Under the pieces are notes generated by a model that was not told the DNA's origin, did no database searches, and saw nothing but the letters and a program-made list of their open reading frames with translations. The translations under genes and the position numbers were made by a program. 64,000 nucleotides of DNA from PALSA-612 sp035652235 (GTDB taxonomy: Bacteria > Actinomycetota > Thermoleophilia > Gaiellales > Gaiellaceae): contig DASREE010000016.1 of the NCBI GenBank assembly GCA_035652235.1, forward strand, positions 28,527 through 92,526, read 5' to 3'. Of this stretch, positions 16,364 through 24,341 are shown piece by piece; position 1 is the first letter of the stretch, and every line of letters begins with the position of its first letter.

Positions 16364-17781
16364 GCCAGCGCCTGCGCGCGGCCGGCGGGCCGAAGCTCCT
16401 CGCCGTAGCGCGCGCGCTTGACGAACTGACCGTCGCCCGGCTTGCCGACCAGCTCGTCGTTGTCGACGACGACCTGGCCGCGCACCATCACGAGGTCGGG
16501 CGCGCCGGTCACCTCGGTGCCCTCGAACAGGTTGTAGTTCACGTTCGAGTGGTGTGTCGCGGCCGAGATGGTCAGCTTCTTGTCGGGATCCCAGACGACG
16601 ATGTCGGCGTCCGAGCCCGGCGCGATCGTGCCCTTGCGCGGGTAGAGGCCGAACATCTTGGCGTTCGCGGTCGAGACGAGCTCGACGAACCGACTCGGCG
16701 TGATCCGCCCGGCGCGGACGCCGTACGTCCACAGCATGTGCAGGCGGTTCTCGATGCCGGGGCCGCCGTTCGGGACGACCTGGAACTCCTGCCCGTTGAC
16801 GCCCTTCTGCTCGGGCCAGTTGAACGGGCAGTGGTCGGTCGAGACCGAGGAGAGGATGTCGCGCTGCAGGGCGCGCCACAGGTGCTCCTGGTTCTCCTTC
16901 GGCCGCGGCGGCGGCGTGTAGATGTACTTCGCCCCTTCGAAGCCGGGACGGTCGAGCGCCGACTCGTCGATGAACAGGTACTGCGTGCACGTCTCGCCCC
17001 ACACCTCCCAGCCCTTCTCGCGGGCGATGGCGATCGGCTCGATCGCCTCTTTGCAGGAGACGTGGACGACGAACAGCGGGCAGCCGGCGACGCGCGCGAG
17101 CTGGATGGCGCGGTTCGTCGCCTCGCCCTCCGTCTCGGGCGGGCGCGTGCGCGCGTGCCACTTCGGCTCGGTGTGGCCCGCCGCGACGGCCTCCTTGACG
17201 ATGATGTCGATCGCGTCGCCGTTCTCGGCGTGCACCATGACGACGGCGCCGGTGTCGCGCGCAACGCGCATGGTCTTGAACAGGGTCTCGTCATCGACCA
17301 TGACGGCGCCCTTGTAGGCCATGAACAGCTTGTACGAGGTGATCCCCTCGTCCGGGAGCGTGGCCAGCTCCTCGAGCGAGCCGCCCTCGCGCAGGTCGGT
17401 GACGCCGATGTGGAAGCCGACGTCGATCACCGGCTTGCAGCGATCGATCTTCTCGTGGTAGCTCTCGAGCGCCTGCGCGAAGGACGTCCCCGGCGCCTGC
17501 ATGCAGAAGTCGACGAGGCACGTGGTGCCCCCGAACGCGGCCGAGGTCGTGCCGGACGTGAAGTCGTCGCAGGTGACCGTGCCGCCGAAGAACATCTCGA
17601 TGTGCGTGTGCGGGTCGATCGCGCCCGGGAAGACGAGCTTGCCGGTCGCGTCGATCACCCTGTCCGCCGACACGTCGAGCGACTCGCCGATGAGAGCGAC
17701 GCTCCCGTTGTCGACGAACACGTCGCCGACGTAGTCGTCGGCAGCGGTCACGATCCGACCGCCCTTGATGAGGAGAGACAT
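16360..17781 (-). CDS. Dihydropyrimidinase / D-hydantoinase
   Basis: The 473-residue protein is a cyclic amidohydrolase with the binuclear metal site complete: HTH at residues 58-60 (DPHTHIEMF), carbamylated Lys in TSYKLFMAYKG near residue 150, His in VMVHAENGD, His in FVVHVSCKEA, and Asp in STDHCPFNWPEQK. It opens dihydropyrimidine or 5-substituted hydantoin rings to N-carbamoyl acids. ATG 17781, with AAAGGGGTG upstream, gives the family N-terminus MSLLIKGGRIVTA and is preferred over ATG 17811. It heads a two-gene operon with the amidase and has a strong promoter with a palindromic -10. Confidence 0.93.
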   Translation of the reverse strand: MSLLIKGGRIVTAADDYVGDVFVDNGSVALIGESLDVSADRVIDATGKLVFPGAIDPHTHIEMFFGGTVTCDDFTSGTTSAAFGGTTCLVDFCMQAPGTSFAQALESYHEKIDRCKPVIDVGFHIGVTDLREGGSLEELATLPDEGITSYKLFMAYKGAVMVDDETLFKTMRVARDTGAVVMVHAENGDAIDIIVKEAVAAGHTEPKWHARTRPPETEGEATNRAIQLARVAGCPLFVVHVSCKEAIEPIAIAREKGWEVWGETCTQYLFIDESALDRPGFEGAKYIYTPPPRPKENQEHLWRALQRDILSSVSTDHCPFNWPEQKGVNGQEFQVVPNGGPGIENRLHMLWTYGVRAGRITPSRFVELVSTANAKMFGLYPRKGTIAPGSDADIVVWDPDKKLTISAATHHSNVNYNLFEGTEVTGAPDLVMVRGQVVVDNDELVGKPGDGQFVKRARYGEELRPAGRAQALA

Positions 17782-17812
17782 GCCTGACACCCCTTTCCGG
17801 GAGACTTCCACC

Positions 17813-17842
17813 TGTATACAACCGCTCCGCAGGCGTCGTCAA
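17813..17842 (-). promoter_or_regulatory. Hydantoinase promoter with palindromic TGTATACA over the -10
   Basis: On the minus strand TTGACG (complement of 17837-17842), an 18-bp spacer and TATACA (complement of 17813-17818) form a good promoter about 32 bp before the ATG. TGTATACA (17813-17820) is a perfect 8-bp palindrome, extended to TTGTATACAG, and resembles reported operators of FCD-type GntR proteins (GT..AC core). Confidence 0.6.
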
Positions 17843-18028
17843 ACGGGAGGCTTCGCCCGGCGCCCGACGAGCCGGGCGACGTCGGCCGGCCATCCCCAGC
17901 CGAACGCCGTCGGGACGAGAAGGCGCGGGTCGTCGGAGCTCCAGACCCGCTCTCCGAGCCGGCGACGCGTCGGCCGCCTCCGGTCGTACGCTGCGCTCAG
18001 CAGGCGCCCGCTACGCGCCTCGCCACCG

Positions 18029-18514
18029 TCACAACTTCTTCTTGATCACCTTCCCGGACGGCGCGAGCACGTACCAGAGCCCCCCGTTCAGGTTCAGGGC
18101 CTGGCCGGTCACCTGGCCCGGCTTCCGGTCGGAGATGTACCGGTACAGCGGCCACTTGGCGTAGGTGACGACCCGGCCGCCGGCCGGATCGGGGTCGCTG
18201 CCGAGCAGCGACGCCTTGGCCTTGCCGGCGGCGACGATCTTCTCGCCCTTTGCGACCTTGACCGGCGGCCAGACGGCGGCGCAGGTGGCGACACAGGTCA
18301 CCCGCCTGCGCTTGTCGGGGACGAACATGTACAGGGTTCGCCCCTTCGCGTCGACGAGGATCGTTCCGAGCTTCGGCACCGTCCGCGTCGTGATCTTCAC
18401 GACCGCAGCGCGCGCGGCCGAGCCGCCGACGGCCGGTGCGGCGCCGGCGAGCGCGACGGCGGAAGCGGCCGCCGCGAGCGCCGCGAGCGCCGCCGCCGAG
18501 AGCATCTTCCGCAT
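18029..18514 (-). CDS. Secreted COG4315-type protein (Lipoprotein_15 repeat)
   Basis: The 161-residue protein starts with a signal peptide (MRKMLSAAALAALAAAASAV) at an ATG behind GAGGAGGT; I prefer it over ATG 18562. It has the two repeats of the secreted repeat family: GRTLYMFVPDKRRRVTC-x-ATCAAVWPP near residue 70 and WPLYRYISDRKPGQVTGQ near residue 125. The family is exported and of unknown function, thought to be linked to the cell envelope or to metal or electron chemistry. It has Cys in the repeat but no lipobox directly after the signal. It stands alone between the hydantoinase and amidase units. Confidence 0.8.
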   Translation of the reverse strand: MRKMLSAAALAALAAAASAVALAGAAPAVGGSAARAAVVKITTRTVPKLGTILVDAKGRTLYMFVPDKRRRVTCVATCAAVWPPVKVAKGEKIVAAGKAKASLLGSDPDPAGGRVVTYAKWPLYRYISDRKPGQVTGQALNLNGGLWYVLAPSGKVIKKKL

Positions 18515-18625
18515 CGAGCAGACCTCCTCGCCTGCCTTCGTGTGGGCAGGAACGCCACTCACAGCGTGCGGGGTCAGCGTAGCGGCCGGCGGTAGCGTGC
18601 CGTCGAGCCTCGCCCGCGACCGGCC

Positions 18626-19963
18626 TCAGGCGGCGTGCGCGGAGCGCTCGACGAGCGGCGGTCGCCGCTCGTGCCAGTCGGTTGCCTGCTGCAGCGCGGC
18701 CGCGACACGGAGCACCGTCTCGTCGTCTCCGCGTCGGCCGACGATCGCAAGCCCGACCGGCAGCCCCGAGACGAAGCCCGCGGGCACGCTCGCCACCGGC
18801 AGGCCGGCCAGGCTCCACGGCGAGTTGAACGGGATGAGCGCGAGCCGATAGGGCAGGCGCTCTCCGCGCAGCTCGACCGTGTCCTCCCCGATCGGCGGCG
18901 CGACGACCGGCATCTCCGGGCAGACGAGGACGTCGACGCGGTCGAAGACCCGCTCCAGCTCGTCCCCGTACCAGCGCCGGGCGCGCAGACCGGTGACGTG
19001 CGCGGTCGCGGGCAGGAGCAGGCCGGCGAGCAGGCGCGCCCGCACGTCGGCGCCGTAGTCGGCGAGCCGCGAGCGAAGCCAGCGCAGGTGCACCTCGGCC
19101 GCCTCGGGCAGCATGAGCAGCTGGTTGATCGTGCCCGACTCCTCGAGGAGCGGCGGCTCGACCGGCTCGAGCGCCGCGCCGAGACGGCGCAGCTCCTCGA
19201 CCGCCTCCAGCACGCCCGCGGCGACGGCGGGATCGGCCCGCTCGAACAGCGAGTCGACGACGCCGACGCGCAGCCCGCGCGCGCCGCCCGCGACGTCGTA
19301 GGGCTGACCGGCGAGCACGGACAGCAGCAGCGCGCAGTCGGCCGCGGAGCGCGCGAGCGGGCCGACCGTGTCGAGCGACCACGAGACGGGAACGGTTCCC
19401 CCGATCGGCACGAGGCCCGTCGTCGGGCGGAGCCCGGTGACGCCGCACAGGCAGGCAGGGATGCGGATCGAGCCGGCGGTGTCCGTGCCGAGCGCGGCGG
19501 GCACGAGGTCGGCGGCGACTGCGGCGGCGCTGCCGCCGCTCGACCCGCCGCAGATCCGCTCGAGCGCCCACGGGTTGTGCGCCGGTCCGAAGTGCGGGCT
19601 CGTCGTCATCGCTCCGAACGCGAACTCGTGCGTGTTCAGCTTGCCGACGACGACCGCCCCGGCCGCCCGCAGGCGACGGACGCACTCGGCGTCGGCCGCG
19701 GCCACGTGCTCGGCGAGGATGCGCGAGGCGGCCGTCGTCCGCTCGCCGGCCACGTCGATCACGTCCTTCACCGCCACCGGCACGCCGCGGAGCGGCCCCG
19801 CGGGCGCCGTCTCCGCCTCGGCGAGGGCCGCGTCCGCGCGGACGCTCAGGAACGCGTTCAGCTCCCCGTCGAGGCGCTCGATCCGCTCGAGGCACGCCGC
19901 GACCGCTTCGCGCGGGGAGAGCGCTCCTGCCCGCACCGAGCGGGCAAGCCCGGCCACGCTCAC
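18626..19963 (-). CDS. Amidase-signature family amidase
   Basis: The 445-residue protein carries the Ser-cisSer-Lys triad: Lys in PVAVKDVIDVAG near residue 65, and the Gly/Ser-rich ICGGSSGGSAAAVAADLVP near residue 140 followed by GTDTAGSIRIPA. It hydrolyses amides in the cytoplasm. GatA, AtzE, allophanate hydrolase and biuret-type hydrolases share this pattern. Its GTG start overlaps the stop of a 60-residue gene resembling AtzG/GatC, which points to an AtzE-like heteromer over a lone amidase; GatB is absent nearby, so a tRNA role is unlikely. Confidence 0.88.
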   Translation of the reverse strand: MSVAGLARSVRAGALSPREAVAACLERIERLDGELNAFLSVRADAALAEAETAPAGPLRGVPVAVKDVIDVAGERTTAASRILAEHVAAADAECVRRLRAAGAVVVGKLNTHEFAFGAMTTSPHFGPAHNPWALERICGGSSGGSAAAVAADLVPAALGTDTAGSIRIPACLCGVTGLRPTTGLVPIGGTVPVSWSLDTVGPLARSAADCALLLSVLAGQPYDVAGGARGLRVGVVDSLFERADPAVAAGVLEAVEELRRLGAALEPVEPPLLEESGTINQLLMLPEAAEVHLRWLRSRLADYGADVRARLLAGLLLPATAHVTGLRARRWYGDELERVFDRVDVLVCPEMPVVAPPIGEDTVELRGERLPYRLALIPFNSPWSLAGLPVASVPAGFVSGLPVGLAIVGRRGDDETVLRVAAALQQATDWHERRPPLVERSAHAA

Positions 19964-20142
19964 GGCGCGGTCTCCGGCGGCAGCCGCCGCTCGATCTCCA
20001 CCAGGCTGGGCAGGATCACCTCGAGGAAGCCGAGCACGCCCGTAAGGTCCTCGTCGGTCGGGAACACCCCCTGCTGCGCAGCCAGGCCGCGCAGGAGGTC
20101 GATGGACGGGGCGGCGGGGGGCGGGCTAGACTCGGAGCGCAT
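19960..20142 (-). CDS. Small AtzG/GatC-like partner of the amidase (tentative)
   Basis: The 60-residue acidic protein has one helix-rich core, SIDLLRGLAAQQG then GVLGFLEVILPSLVEIERRL. AtzG (DUF4089) and GatC are short proteins of this shape that wrap around GatA-type amidases. It overlaps the amidase start as GTGA, which supports complex formation. Its ATG (20140-20142) overlaps the ATG of the divergent FmdB-like gene (20141-20143) in a single CATG, so no space remains for a leader on either side. The family assignment rests on size and context and is uncertain. Confidence 0.5.
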   Translation of the reverse strand: MRSESSPPPAAPSIDLLRGLAAQQGVFPTDEDLTGVLGFLEVILPSLVEIERRLPPETAP

Positions 20143-20332
20143 GCCGATCTACGAGTATCGCTGCCAGGGGTGCGAGCACCGCTTCGAGGAGTTCCTGTCC
20201 ACGTCGACGAAGCCGGCGCCGCCGTGCCCCCGCTGCGGGTCGACGAAGGTGACGAGGCTGATGTCGCGCATCAACACCGAGTGGCTGCCGAGCGACGTCG
20301 CCTGGGATCGCGTCGGCCGCTCCTGGGACTGA
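20141..20332 (+). CDS. FmdB-type zinc ribbon protein
   Basis: The 63-residue protein begins MPIYEYRCQGCEHRFEEF and has a second CPRCGST motif, giving the four Cys of the FmdB/CxxC_CXXC_SSSS zinc ribbon. FmdB was named as a regulator of formamidase genes in Methylophilus; most homologues are of unknown role. TAGACT (20127-20132) lies eight nt before the ATG and there is no Shine-Dalgarno site, so the mRNA is probably leaderless. Its start codon overlaps that of the divergent small gene. Confidence 0.88.
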   Translation: MPIYEYRCQGCEHRFEEFLSTSTKPAPPCPRCGSTKVTRLMSRINTEWLPSDVAWDRVGRSWD

Positions 20333-20360
20333 GCGTCCCCCCGTCGCCGCAGGTCGGGTC

Positions 20361-21107
20361 TCACGACGCGCCGGCGAGCGAGAAGAAGCGGTCGTCGATG
20401 ATCGTCGAGGGCGACGGGAAGTCGACCTTCGAGTGGCTGAGCCCGAGCTGGACGATCGTCTCCGCCATCTTGATCGCAACCGGCCCCGGGTTGATCACGG
20501 GCGCCGGCAGGTGCTCGGCCATGTAGTCGCCCGCCTGGTGCATCGTCGTCGACCCGAGCAGGATCACGCCCGCCCCGTCCTCGACGATCGCCTTCTCTGC
20601 CTCGTCCGTCAGCCGCCGGAACATCTCCTCCTCCTTGCCCGCGAACAGGGCCTCGACGTCGGGCGGGATGTTCACGGCGCGGATCGACGCGCACTTGTCC
20701 CACAGGTGGTACGTGTCGAGGTTCTTCTCGTACAGGTGGCGCCACTTGTCCCACATGGTGACGATCGAGAAGCGCTTGCCGAGCATGATCGCGACCGCGT
20801 AGGAGACGAGGCCGGGGCCGATGACGGGGATGTCGAGCCGGGAGCGGAGCGCGTACAGGCCGGAGTCGGAGACGGTGTCCATGACGACCGCGTCGTAGCC
20901 CTCCTCCTGCGCCCGCAGGCCCGCCTCGGCGATGTACATGTCGAAGACGAGCGCCTCGTAGTAGCAGTCGACCAGCGTCGCGCTGTTGCGGACGGGCACG
21001 CACTCGACGTGCGTGTCCGGCCCGAGCAGGTCGGCGGGGATCTGCGCCGCCCGGTTGGCGATGCCCTCCTCGTCGAAGGGGAAGGGGATGATGAACTTGA
21101 TCCGCAT
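20361..21107 (-). CDS. Asp/Glu/hydantoin racemase superfamily protein lacking both catalytic cysteines
   Basis: The 248-residue protein has the two-domain racemase fold, beginning MRIKFIIPFPFDEEG. Where hydantoin racemases have a catalytic Cys before DPGL, this protein reads VMDTVSDSGLYAL near residue 77 (Thr/Val). Where the second Cys should stand in GC-T-GM, it reads LLGSTTMHQAG near residue 182 (Ser). Normal two-Cys racemisation is therefore unlikely; a decarboxylase, isomerase or binding role is possible. A strong promoter with an embedded 11-bp palindrome lies upstream, shared in pattern with the HyuAB and CitE operons, so it probably belongs to the same regulon. Confidence 0.8.
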   Translation of the reverse strand: MRIKFIIPFPFDEEGIANRAAQIPADLLGPDTHVECVPVRNSATLVDCYYEALVFDMYIAEAGLRAQEEGYDAVVMDTVSDSGLYALRSRLDIPVIGPGLVSYAVAIMLGKRFSIVTMWDKWRHLYEKNLDTYHLWDKCASIRAVNIPPDVEALFAGKEEEMFRRLTDEAEKAIVEDGAGVILLGSTTMHQAGDYMAEHLPAPVINPGPVAIKMAETIVQLGLSHSKVDFPSPSTIIDDRFFSLAGAS

Positions 21108-21139
21108 GGGCTCCTCCGGTCGGCGTCGCGGGTCAGAGG

Positions 21140-21168
21140 GTTCTAAGTCAGACTTTCGGGCCTGTCAA
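21140..21168 (-). promoter_or_regulatory. Promoter with palindromic operator AAGTCAGACTT
   Basis: On the minus strand TTGACA (complement of 21163-21168), a 17-bp spacer and TAGAAC (complement of 21140-21145) drive the racemase-like gene. AAGTCAGACTT (21145-21155) is a perfect odd palindrome with GT-N3-AC core, touching the -10. Spacing, operator position and the flanking CTTTCG match the promoter at 30310-30338. The site also lies 38 bp before the divergent hydrolase ATG. Confidence 0.7.
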
Positions 21169-21192
21169 GCAGGTGCCCGAAGGAGGAGCGAG

Positions 21193-22023
21193 ATGCCCTT
21201 TGCGACGATCGACGACGGCGTGCGGCTCTACTACGAGCTGACCGGGCCCGAGGCAGGGCCGGTCGTGCTCCAGCTCGGCGGCGGCCTGTTCGGCCGGCAC
21301 AACTTCGGCGCTGTGAACGACGGCTTCCGCGAGGCGGGCTTCCGGCTGCTCGCCTTCGACGCGCGCGGCTACGGCGCCTCCGACCACCCGCACGAGCGGT
21401 TCACGATCGAGGGTTGGGCCGAGGACGGCGCGAAGCTGCTCGAGGCGGTTGGGATCGAGCGTGCCCTCGTGCACGGCACCTCGATGGGCGGGATGATCGC
21501 GATCGCCCTCACCGCCCTGCACCCGGAGCGCGTGATCGCCGCCTGCGCCGACGTCGCCTTCGCGAAGCCCGACGTCTACCGGCGGACGCTGTTTCGGGTC
21601 TGGCGCCGGATGGCCGAGTCGATGCCGTGGGACGACTTCTCCGACCACGTGACCACGCAGGCCGTCGGCGCGCGCTTCCTGGAGAGCGAGGAGGGGAGCG
21701 GCACGTTCGAGCTCGTGCGCACGGTGATCGGTTGGAACGACCCCTACACCGTGCGCCAGGCCTGCCTCGCCATGGAGCAGATGGACCTGTCGCCGCTCGT
21801 GCCCCGGATCGAGCGGCCGCTCCTGATGACGAACGGCACATACGACATCCTCTGTCCACCCGAGCTCGCCCCGTCCGGGCTGGGCGCGCGGCAGATGGCG
21901 GCGATGAACCCGCACGTCACGACGCACGAGTTCCCGGACATCGGCCACGCCGACCTGCTCGAGTGCCCGGCCGAGGCGGTGCGGATCGTGACCGCGTTCT
22001 TCCGCGACGCGCTCGCCGAGTAG
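21193..22023 (+). CDS. Alpha/beta hydrolase
   Basis: The 276-residue protein has the alpha/beta-hydrolase triad: Ser97 in the nucleophile elbow VHGTSMGGM, Asp in MTNGTYDILCPP near residue 220 and His in DIGHADLLECPAEAV near residue 257; an oxyanion loop follows LQLGGGLFGRHNFG. Substrates of this fold include esters, enol-lactones and C-C bonds. AGGAGG lies close before the ATG. It is divergent from the racemase-like gene across the palindromic operator region and may share its control. Confidence 0.88.
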   Translation: MPFATIDDGVRLYYELTGPEAGPVVLQLGGGLFGRHNFGAVNDGFREAGFRLLAFDARGYGASDHPHERFTIEGWAEDGAKLLEAVGIERALVHGTSMGGMIAIALTALHPERVIAACADVAFAKPDVYRRTLFRVWRRMAESMPWDDFSDHVTTQAVGARFLESEEGSGTFELVRTVIGWNDPYTVRQACLAMEQMDLSPLVPRIERPLLMTNGTYDILCPPELAPSGLGARQMAAMNPHVTTHEFPDIGHADLLECPAEAVRIVTAFFRDALAE

Positions 22024-22069
22024 CCGCGCGGGGAGCACGGAGCTCCAGCGGCGAACGGCGGCGTCTCGC

Positions 22070-23326
22070 TCACGCCGAGGCACCGAACCGGCCCTGCTCG
22101 GCCCACCCGGCCACGCCCCCGAACACACCCGCCTCGGCCAGCTCGCGGACGCGCTCGCGCGAGTAGCCGCACAGCTCGACGAGCACCTGCTCGGTGTGCT
22201 CGCCGCGGAACGGGCCGCGCACCGGTTGTCGCTCGAGCTGCTCGCCGCCCTCGGCGAGCCGCAGCGGCGTGCGGATCGAGCGGACACGGCCGAGCACAGG
22301 GTGCTCGTGCTCGACGACGTCCCCGCGGGCACGCGTCTGCGCGTCCTCGAGCGCCTCGAGCACCGTGTTCACCCTGGCCGCAGGAATGCCCGCGCCGACC
22401 AGCAGGTCGAGCCACTCGTCGACCGGACGGGCGGCGAACACCTCCTCGAGCAGCGGTACGAGCACGTCACGGTGCTCGTCGCGCGCCGCCATCGTCTGGA
22501 AGCGAGCGTCGTCCTTCAGCTCCGGCCGGCCGATCACGTCGCACAGGCGCTGCCAGAACTTCTCCTTGGCCGCGCCGACCACGAGCCAGCCGTCGGCAGC
22601 GCGGAAGTTCTGGAAGGGGACGATCGACGCGTGCGCCGAGTTCCGCCGGCGCGGCGGCACGTACCCGTGCGTCGCCGCCCACGGCCCGATGTACATCAGC
22701 TCGTGCAGCGCCGTCTCGAACAGCGAGACGTCGCAGTCGCAGCCGACGCCGTCCCGGCGCGCGCGCCACAGGCCGGCGAGGAGCGCGATCGTCGACGCGT
22801 AGCCACCCGACAGGTCGACGAGCGACAGGCCGCTCTTCGTCGGCGGGCCATCCGGCTCACCGGTCAGCGTCTGCCAGCCGGCGAGGCCCTGCATCATGTA
22901 GTCGTAGCCGCCTTCGCGCGCGCGCGGCCCGCTCATGCCGAAGCCGGACAGCGAGCAGCAGACGACGCGCGGATTGACGTGCCGAAGCTGCTCGTAGGTG
23001 AGCCCGAGGCGCGCCGGCTGGTCACCGCGCAGGTTCGAGTACACGGCGTCGACCGCGCGCACCAGGTCCTCGAGCACGGGTCGAGCCGCCTCGTGGCGCA
23101 GATCGAGCGAGACGGAGCGCTTGCCGCGGTTGAACGTCTCGAAGAAGAGCGAGTGCTCGCCCTCCTGGAAGGGCGGCACGTAGCGCCCGACGTCGCCGCC
23201 CGCCGCCGGATCCTCGACCTTGATCACGTCCGCGCCGAGGTCGGCGAGCTGCAGCGTCGCCCACGGCCCCGCACCGAACTGCTCGACCGCGAGCACCCGC
23301 ACGTCCTCGAGCGGCAGCCTCGTCAT
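22070..23326 (-). CDS. Class III CoA-transferase (CaiB/BaiF family), second copy
   Basis: The 418-residue protein starts MTRLPLEDVRVLAVEQFGAG followed by ADLGADVIKVEDP, the family N-terminus, and has the catalytic Asp in SLVDLSGGYAS near residue 172. It moves CoA from a donor thioester to a carboxylate. It is the last gene of the operon ADH-hyuA-hyuB-GntR-LLM-CoA-transferase. It may supply the CoA ester used by the divergent CitE/MaoC/PrpD operon. Just upstream of its ATG lies one copy of the GTGACAGTCTGTTGCAAG repeat. Confidence 0.92.
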   Translation of the reverse strand: MTRLPLEDVRVLAVEQFGAGPWATLQLADLGADVIKVEDPAAGGDVGRYVPPFQEGEHSLFFETFNRGKRSVSLDLRHEAARPVLEDLVRAVDAVYSNLRGDQPARLGLTYEQLRHVNPRVVCCSLSGFGMSGPRAREGGYDYMMQGLAGWQTLTGEPDGPPTKSGLSLVDLSGGYASTIALLAGLWRARRDGVGCDCDVSLFETALHELMYIGPWAATHGYVPPRRRNSAHASIVPFQNFRAADGWLVVGAAKEKFWQRLCDVIGRPELKDDARFQTMAARDEHRDVLVPLLEEVFAARPVDEWLDLLVGAGIPAARVNTVLEALEDAQTRARGDVVEHEHPVLGRVRSIRTPLRLAEGGEQLERQPVRGPFRGEHTEQVLVELCGYSRERVRELAEAGVFGGVAGWAEQGRFGASA

Positions 23327-23332
23327 CGCCAA

Positions 23333-23406
23333 GTGACAGTCTGTTGCAAGCCGCTCGACCCGCTCGGCTCGATCCTCAACCGATCCTTGTGACAGTCTGT
23401 TGCAAG
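23333..23406. repeat. Two exact 18-bp copies of GTGACAGTCTGTTGCAAG, 56 bp apart
   Basis: The copies lie at 23333-23350 and 23389-23406. The second, with its flanks, forms the imperfect palindrome CCTTG-N2-ACAGTCTGT-N2-CAAGG and covers the last codons of the LLM gene; the first is 6 bp upstream of the CoA-transferase ATG. The core ACAGTCTGT is shared with the palindromes at 14.1-14.3 kb. They could be operators for the last gene of the operon, or members of a dispersed repeat. Confidence 0.7.
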
Positions 23407-24341
23407 GCGAGAGCGGTCGCGGCGTGGAGGCGCTCCGCCTGGTCGAGGAGCTGGGCGGGCGCGCAGCCGGGGTTGAGGACGACGTGCTCCGCCCCCGCGT
23501 CGACGTAGGCGCGCACCCTGGCTGCACACTCCGCGGGCGTCCCGGCGACGCAGTAGCGCTCGACGAGGCGCAGGTCGGGGGCCATGCCGTAGCGCGCGGC
23601 GAGGTGCTCGGCCAGGCGCTCGCGCGCGCGCTCGCCGACGAGCGCGGGGCAGACGGCGACGGCGGCGACCGAGGACGGGTCGCGGCCCGCCTCCTGCGCG
23701 TGCCGCCGCACCTCGGCGAGGCCGTCGGCGAAGCGCTCCGGGGAGACCCACAGCGGCATCCAGCCGTCGCCCAGCCTCCCGGCTCTCCTGAGCGCCCCCG
23801 GCGAGCGGCCGCCGACCCACAGCGGCGGGCCGCCCGGCTGCGCCGGCGCCGGCTCGATCGTGACGCCGGCGAACGAGAAGAACCGGCCCGAGAAGCTCGC
23901 CCCCGGCCCCCGGAACAGCTCGCGCAGCGCGAGCATCGCCTCATCCGTGCGCGCGCCGCGCTCGCCGGGCGCCACGCCGACGGCCTCGAAGTCCTTCCCG
24001 CCCTCGCCGCCGACGCCCACCCCGAGCACGACCCGCCCGCCCGAGAGGTAGTCGAGCGACGCGAACGCGCGCGCGACGAGCGACGGGTGCCGCAGCGGCA
24101 GCAGCACGACGCCCGCGCCGATGCGGATGCGCTCGGTGCGAGCGGCGAAGCAGGCGAGCGCAACGGTCACGTCGAGGATGGGATTGTGGAAGGAGACGTG
24201 GTCGCCTGCCCACAACGACTCGTAGCCGACAGACTCCGCGAGCTCCGCCACCGCCCGGAAGAAGCCCGGGTCGGGCGCGCCGCCGACGAGCTGCCCCGAC
24301 CCCTGGAGGCCGAGGCCGACCGGCGCCCGCCCGAAGCTCAT
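23376..24341 (-). CDS. LLM-class flavin/F420-dependent oxidoreductase
   Basis: The 321-residue protein is a luciferase-like TIM barrel with typical segments: ESVGYESLWAGDHVSF near residue 38, RTERIRIGAGVVLLPLRHP near residue 70, GRVVLGVGVGGEGGKDFEAV near residue 100 and GGPPLWVGGRSPGAL near residue 170. Actinomycete members mostly use F420H2, which this organism can make (FbiC, CofC, CofD, CofE downstream). The substrate is unknown. Its ATG overlaps the GntR stop. The 3' end contains an ACAGACTGT repeat, so the last residues (LQQTVTRIG) may be repeat-derived. Confidence 0.9.
   Translation of the reverse strand: MSFGRAPVGLGLQGSGQLVGGAPDPGFFRAVAELAESVGYESLWAGDHVSFHNPILDVTVALACFAARTERIRIGAGVVLLPLRHPSLVARAFASLDYLSGGRVVLGVGVGGEGGKDFEAVGVAPGERGARTDEAMLALRELFRGPGASFSGRFFSFAGVTIEPAPAQPGGPPLWVGGRSPGALRRAGRLGDGWMPLWVSPERFADGLAEVRRHAQEAGRDPSSVAAVAVCPALVGERARERLAEHLAARYGMAPDLRLVERYCVAGTPAECAARVRAYVDAGAEHVVLNPGCAPAQLLDQAERLHAATALALQQTVTRIG

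Noticed and set aside
18626..20142. tRNA-dependent amidotransferase GatCAB
   Set aside because: No GatB gene is near and the small gene is shorter than GatC; an AtzEG-like amide hydrolase fits better.
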